Assembly: GCA_003586115.2 (NCBI GenBank)
Contig: QVOM02000053.1
Coordinates: forward strand, 4,817,316 to 4,881,315
DNA from: Salvator merianae
Lineage: Eukaryota > Chordata > Lepidosauria > Squamata > Teiidae
Reading direction: 5' to 3'
Length of the DNA: 64,000 nt
This document shows positions 60,760 to 64,000 of this stretch, one piece after another. Made by a program: the position numbers and the translations under genes. How positions within the stretch are numbered: the first letter of the stretch is position 1; each line of letters begins with the position of its first letter. The notes under the pieces are model-generated. The model saw nothing but the letters and a program-made list of their open reading frames with translations, made no database searches and had not been told where the DNA came from.

Positions 60760-63700
60760 AGCTGTTTACGCATCACAAAAGAAACCATAAACAGTGGATA
60801 AATATACTATTATACTTTCATATGCATTTGTTTCCCATTCACACACATCCCAAAAAAGGAACAGGCAAATATGCAAGACACCAGTTCTGATCAAAGAGTA
60901 TATAAAATGGAATCAGCAACATGATATGTCTGAACAGCAGTTTGCAAATTACTGGTCTGGTTTTAAAAGTGAACCCTTTGGCAACCTAAATAATGATTAC
61001 ACAAATATTTTACTTCACAAATTGCTAACTAACATCCAATTACGCAGGACAAAATAAATCTGATATTCAACGTGCATATTTCCAAGTGCTATTGTGTCTC
61101 CTGCTGCTTTTTAAGCTATCATACATCTTTTTATTTACAATATCCTCTAAAGAATTTTCCTCAAGTTTCAGCTTAGACTTTGCTTAATTTGACCAACAAA
61201 AAGCACAGCTCCTGTGAATTTCTCACAAGTCATTTACCATGCTATTGCAAAAACTTAATATTTTTATTAAACAATCAAATTTAATGGTGAGGCTTATCTC
61301 AGCTATCTCAAGTGAAATAGGGACAAGAAAAAACAACTCTGAACAAGCTCAGCATACTATAACTTATTTTTACCACCTCCTTATAAAGTTATATGCCAAG
61401 TAATAAACCTGTTCCCACAAAAATGATGCACTGAGAATCTTTAACTAGACTAAATTAATAGAGGTTTTGCACAAAAATGGGAACAATTTAGATTGCATTC
61501 CCAGCTTAATTTCCCTTATAAATATGTCTTAAGAAAAACAGATTGCAGAAGCAACAAGAATCACTGTTCACTTTGCTTTCTCTAATTCAAGCCTCTGATT
61601 GCGAGCACAGTGTCTACATAACAAGTTGCAACTAAATCCAGAATAAATTTTAATAATGCGAGTCTGCACTTGAAACCAATACATCTTTTTCACTTTAGCA
61701 CAATCAGAAATGAACACATGAGAAATGCTTATTTCTAACACATAAGACAGAAAGGAAGACTGTAACGATCCAGTACTTCACTTCATTATGTATGGACAGT
61801 TGTAACCTAGATGTAGTCCATCTAGTCATACTTAAACTTAAAACCAAAGGTATCTCTAAACCACATTTATCATATTATTTCTTCCTACAATAACCCTGTG
61901 GAATGGACAACTATTCCTAGCAGTTTACTGAAGGAAAACAGATGTTAACGCCCAAGCTACAGCAAAGGTTGGAAATTCAATGCTTATCCAGAAGATCGGG
62001 ATACTGACGTCTAGACAACAGCGACCGAAGATGGTCTTAAACTTGGCACCTATCATTTGTAACAGGTATGGGCTGACTGCTTGTTTGTTTCAAGCTGAAT
62101 TTCTCCAATATCATTATCCCAAGCTTGTGGAGGGCTACAGCTGTAGGTGGCAAAAGGGGAAAAGAAAGGCGACTTCTCTCTTTGGTACTTTCGTGCAACT
62201 CTGCCAAATTTCCCACTCATTTTGTGTGAAGGAGGGAGTCCTTGCCCAGCACAAACACCTCAATTTTTTCATAATTCACAATATACAAACAGGGGCTTTG
62301 GTTTAGCCATTACTCAGGATCTGTGGATATCTGTAGCACAATTATCCTGTTGGCGTAAATCCTTTGGAGTTAAGAGTATTAGAAGTGTCTTGATGAAGCA
62401 CAATGAATGCAGAATTTCTTGCAAGAATCCAAGAATCTGTTTTGTTTTGTTTTTTCTGGCACACCATCACTTATAAAGAAAAGCATGACTCTATTTCTAT
62501 AGCTTGGAGGTGGACCTTTAACAATGTTGCAATACAGATTACAAAAACTTTCATTTTCTTCAGATATATTTCTTTCCTTTCTGACATCTGGCATTCTTGC
62601 TTTAAAACCACAATTCCCATTAAATATGGGTGAACAGTGCCCCCAAAGTTATTTTGCAGGTCTAAGGAAGTCAATATGAGACTTTTATTTATTTGATGAA
62701 AAATGGAGCTGGCTTCTTCTCCCCCTACCACTACAACTATCCACTGAAAGTCCCTTGAAATTCTTACATCAGATGGTTTTAAAATGCAAACAATGAAAAT
62801 CACCGTAGAAACAAAACAGGACCGATAATATAATTATGGTGGTGTGCTTGCATAGTCTGAGTTAATGTTGTTATTTGACATTGCAAGGCTACGCTTTTTC
62901 CCGTGAGTCACGGTAGAGACAAGGTTCACCCTAATTGGTTCCAAAGCACAAGCAATCCTCCACAATCTTTCTTCAGGACCAGTAATGTTAATTTCTACAC
63001 GACTGTAAATAGTGTTTGCCAACAATACAAACATGGTAATAAGAGGCTAGGTGGGCAAATAATATGGTTACAAAGCAGCTTATTTGCATTTTTATTTAAA
63101 ACTGCCTTCGTTAAAAAGCAGCTCAGAAGAAGCCTTGGTTAAGAAGTACAGCAGTAATTACTCTCTTTAGGGGTCCTTTTATATGTTCTTTAGGGAATTA
63201 GAATGAAAAGATAAGCAGAATTAGAAAGGGAATCATGTAAAGTATGAAACGTACTATAAACACTTAGTAGTGTATTTACCATAAGCGAAGCTAGCTTTCA
63301 TTAGTGGAATATATGACATGCTTATATTGCCAATTCTACTGTAGAAAGGCTTAAAAAAATTACAGCAGGCAAGCGGAAGTTGTTTTCTCTAGGAAAAGAC
63401 TTGGAATGTGTGTACATGTTCATATGTAGATGTACACAAAAGACTAATAAAGGATGAATAAGTTTATTGATTCGTCAAATGATCATATCACTTTACAAAA
63501 GGTTAAAGATAGCTGGCACTCTGGAAATATATGCTCACTTCCTGTCAGCCACATTAATTCTTCCTGTGCTCTAGGCCTGGTTACACTGGTTCTTTAAACC
63601 AATCCTACCTTTCACAGTGTCAGATTGATGGAGAAAATGTGTAGCCACCCTTTCTGCCACAAGCCGGGCGGATGTAGACAAAATTCTGCCCCAAAGGGTA

Positions 63701-64000
63701 GAACGACTTCTAAGAGCCAGTCAATCCACCAGGCTACAGGAGATCTAAACGCCATCCCTGAATCATAGCACACTGCCAGCTTCTTATGTGCTAAATTTTC
63801 ATTAAAGAGATTGGTTAAAATGTTTCCCTTCAAGAAATCAACACATTTCAATAATATACCGCAACAATTTTTTATAATAAAATATATTTTTTTAAAAAAT
63901 GGATTTCAATACATACTTAAAGCTAGGGCACAAATCCATCATACTGTGGAATTGCTCAGGTTTATGACAAATGCGCTTTTCTTCTTAGGGATTTCAGAAG
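60760..64000. other. Unassigned intronic DNA
   Basis: AT-rich; open frames of up to 110 codons at 61980-62803 overlap on both strands without any recognisable domain. No repeat or exon recognised. Confidence 0.45.

Larger units (their letters stand above)
4038..64000 (-). other. WWOX: Presumed WWOX intron 5 (partial)
   Basis: Everything upstream of the exon on the minus strand has no second convincing WWOX exon, so it is inferred to be intron. The human intron before this exon is on the order of 200 kb, so 60 kb of uninterrupted intron fits. I looked for the preceding exon (a segment reading roughly ACRN and ending in EEW before a GT donor) and did not find it. The intron holds the repeats listed separately. 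Confidence 0.75.

Noticed and set aside
1..64000. CRISPR arrays, bacterial operons, phage or plasmid modules
   Set aside because: The repeats are dispersed eukaryotic transposons; there are no spaced direct repeats, no ribosome binding sites and no dense coding.

Overview
The window is nuclear DNA from a vertebrate, most likely a squamate reptile (lizard or snake). It is AT-rich and contains no bacterial-style operons. It is littered with decayed interspersed repeats of squamate type: CR1 LINE 3' ends, L2-like and L1 LINE pieces, BovB-type 3' tails, tRNA-derived SINEs with TTC/TCC tails, a Penelope-like fragment and several foldback (palindromic) DNA-transposon derivatives. The combination of BovB-tailed SINEs with CR1, L2, L1 and Penelope remnants points to Squamata; the species cannot be named from the sequence alone.

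The only confidently recognised host coding sequence is one 89-bp exon at 3949-4037 on the minus strand, with a good acceptor and a GTAAGT donor. Its translation starts HKAKVEV and ends FQSKK. It matches the short-chain dehydrogenase part of WWOX, exon 6 in human numbering, including length and codon phase. If so, 1-3948 is the start of intron 6 and 4038-64000 is about 60 kb of the very large intron 5. I saw no exon 5 or exon 7.

Layout: 0.37-0.93 kb L2-like LINE (-); 1.66-1.97 CR1 tail (+); 2.5 BovB-type tail (-); 3.95-4.04 WWOX exon (-); 5.0-5.2 CR1 tail (-); 7.5-7.85 LTR-like segment; 8.28-8.67 transposase-like remnant (-); 9.1 SINE; 10.3-14.9 cluster of foldback elements and a repeat fragment; 17.0-17.75 CR1 with a doubled 3' tail; 19.0-19.9 repeat cluster; 20.5-20.76 SINE (-); 28 LINE tail; 31.4-32.2 L1 ORF2 end plus half a foldback element; 34.1-34.5 foldback; 35.5-35.8 GC-rich hairpin element; 36.8-37.3 second CR1 with doubled tail; 39.1-39.3 an unexplained spliced-looking ORF; 39.5 CR1 tail; 43.6-44.1 longest ORF, unrecognised; 45.9-46.5 CR1 tail and Penelope RT; 47.0 microsatellite; 53.3-54.6 SINEs including a nested insertion with target-site duplication; 57.05-57.64 CR1 ORF2 (-); 59.5-59.9 duplicated segment around a hexanucleotide repeat; 60.6 foldback element.

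There is no gene system here in the sense of cooperating genes: one exon of one host gene sits in repeat-rich intron. Nearly all reported open reading frames are chance frames or repeat debris. Several repeat-poor, AT-rich stretches with homeodomain-like core motifs could be conserved regulatory DNA, but this needs alignment to other genomes.
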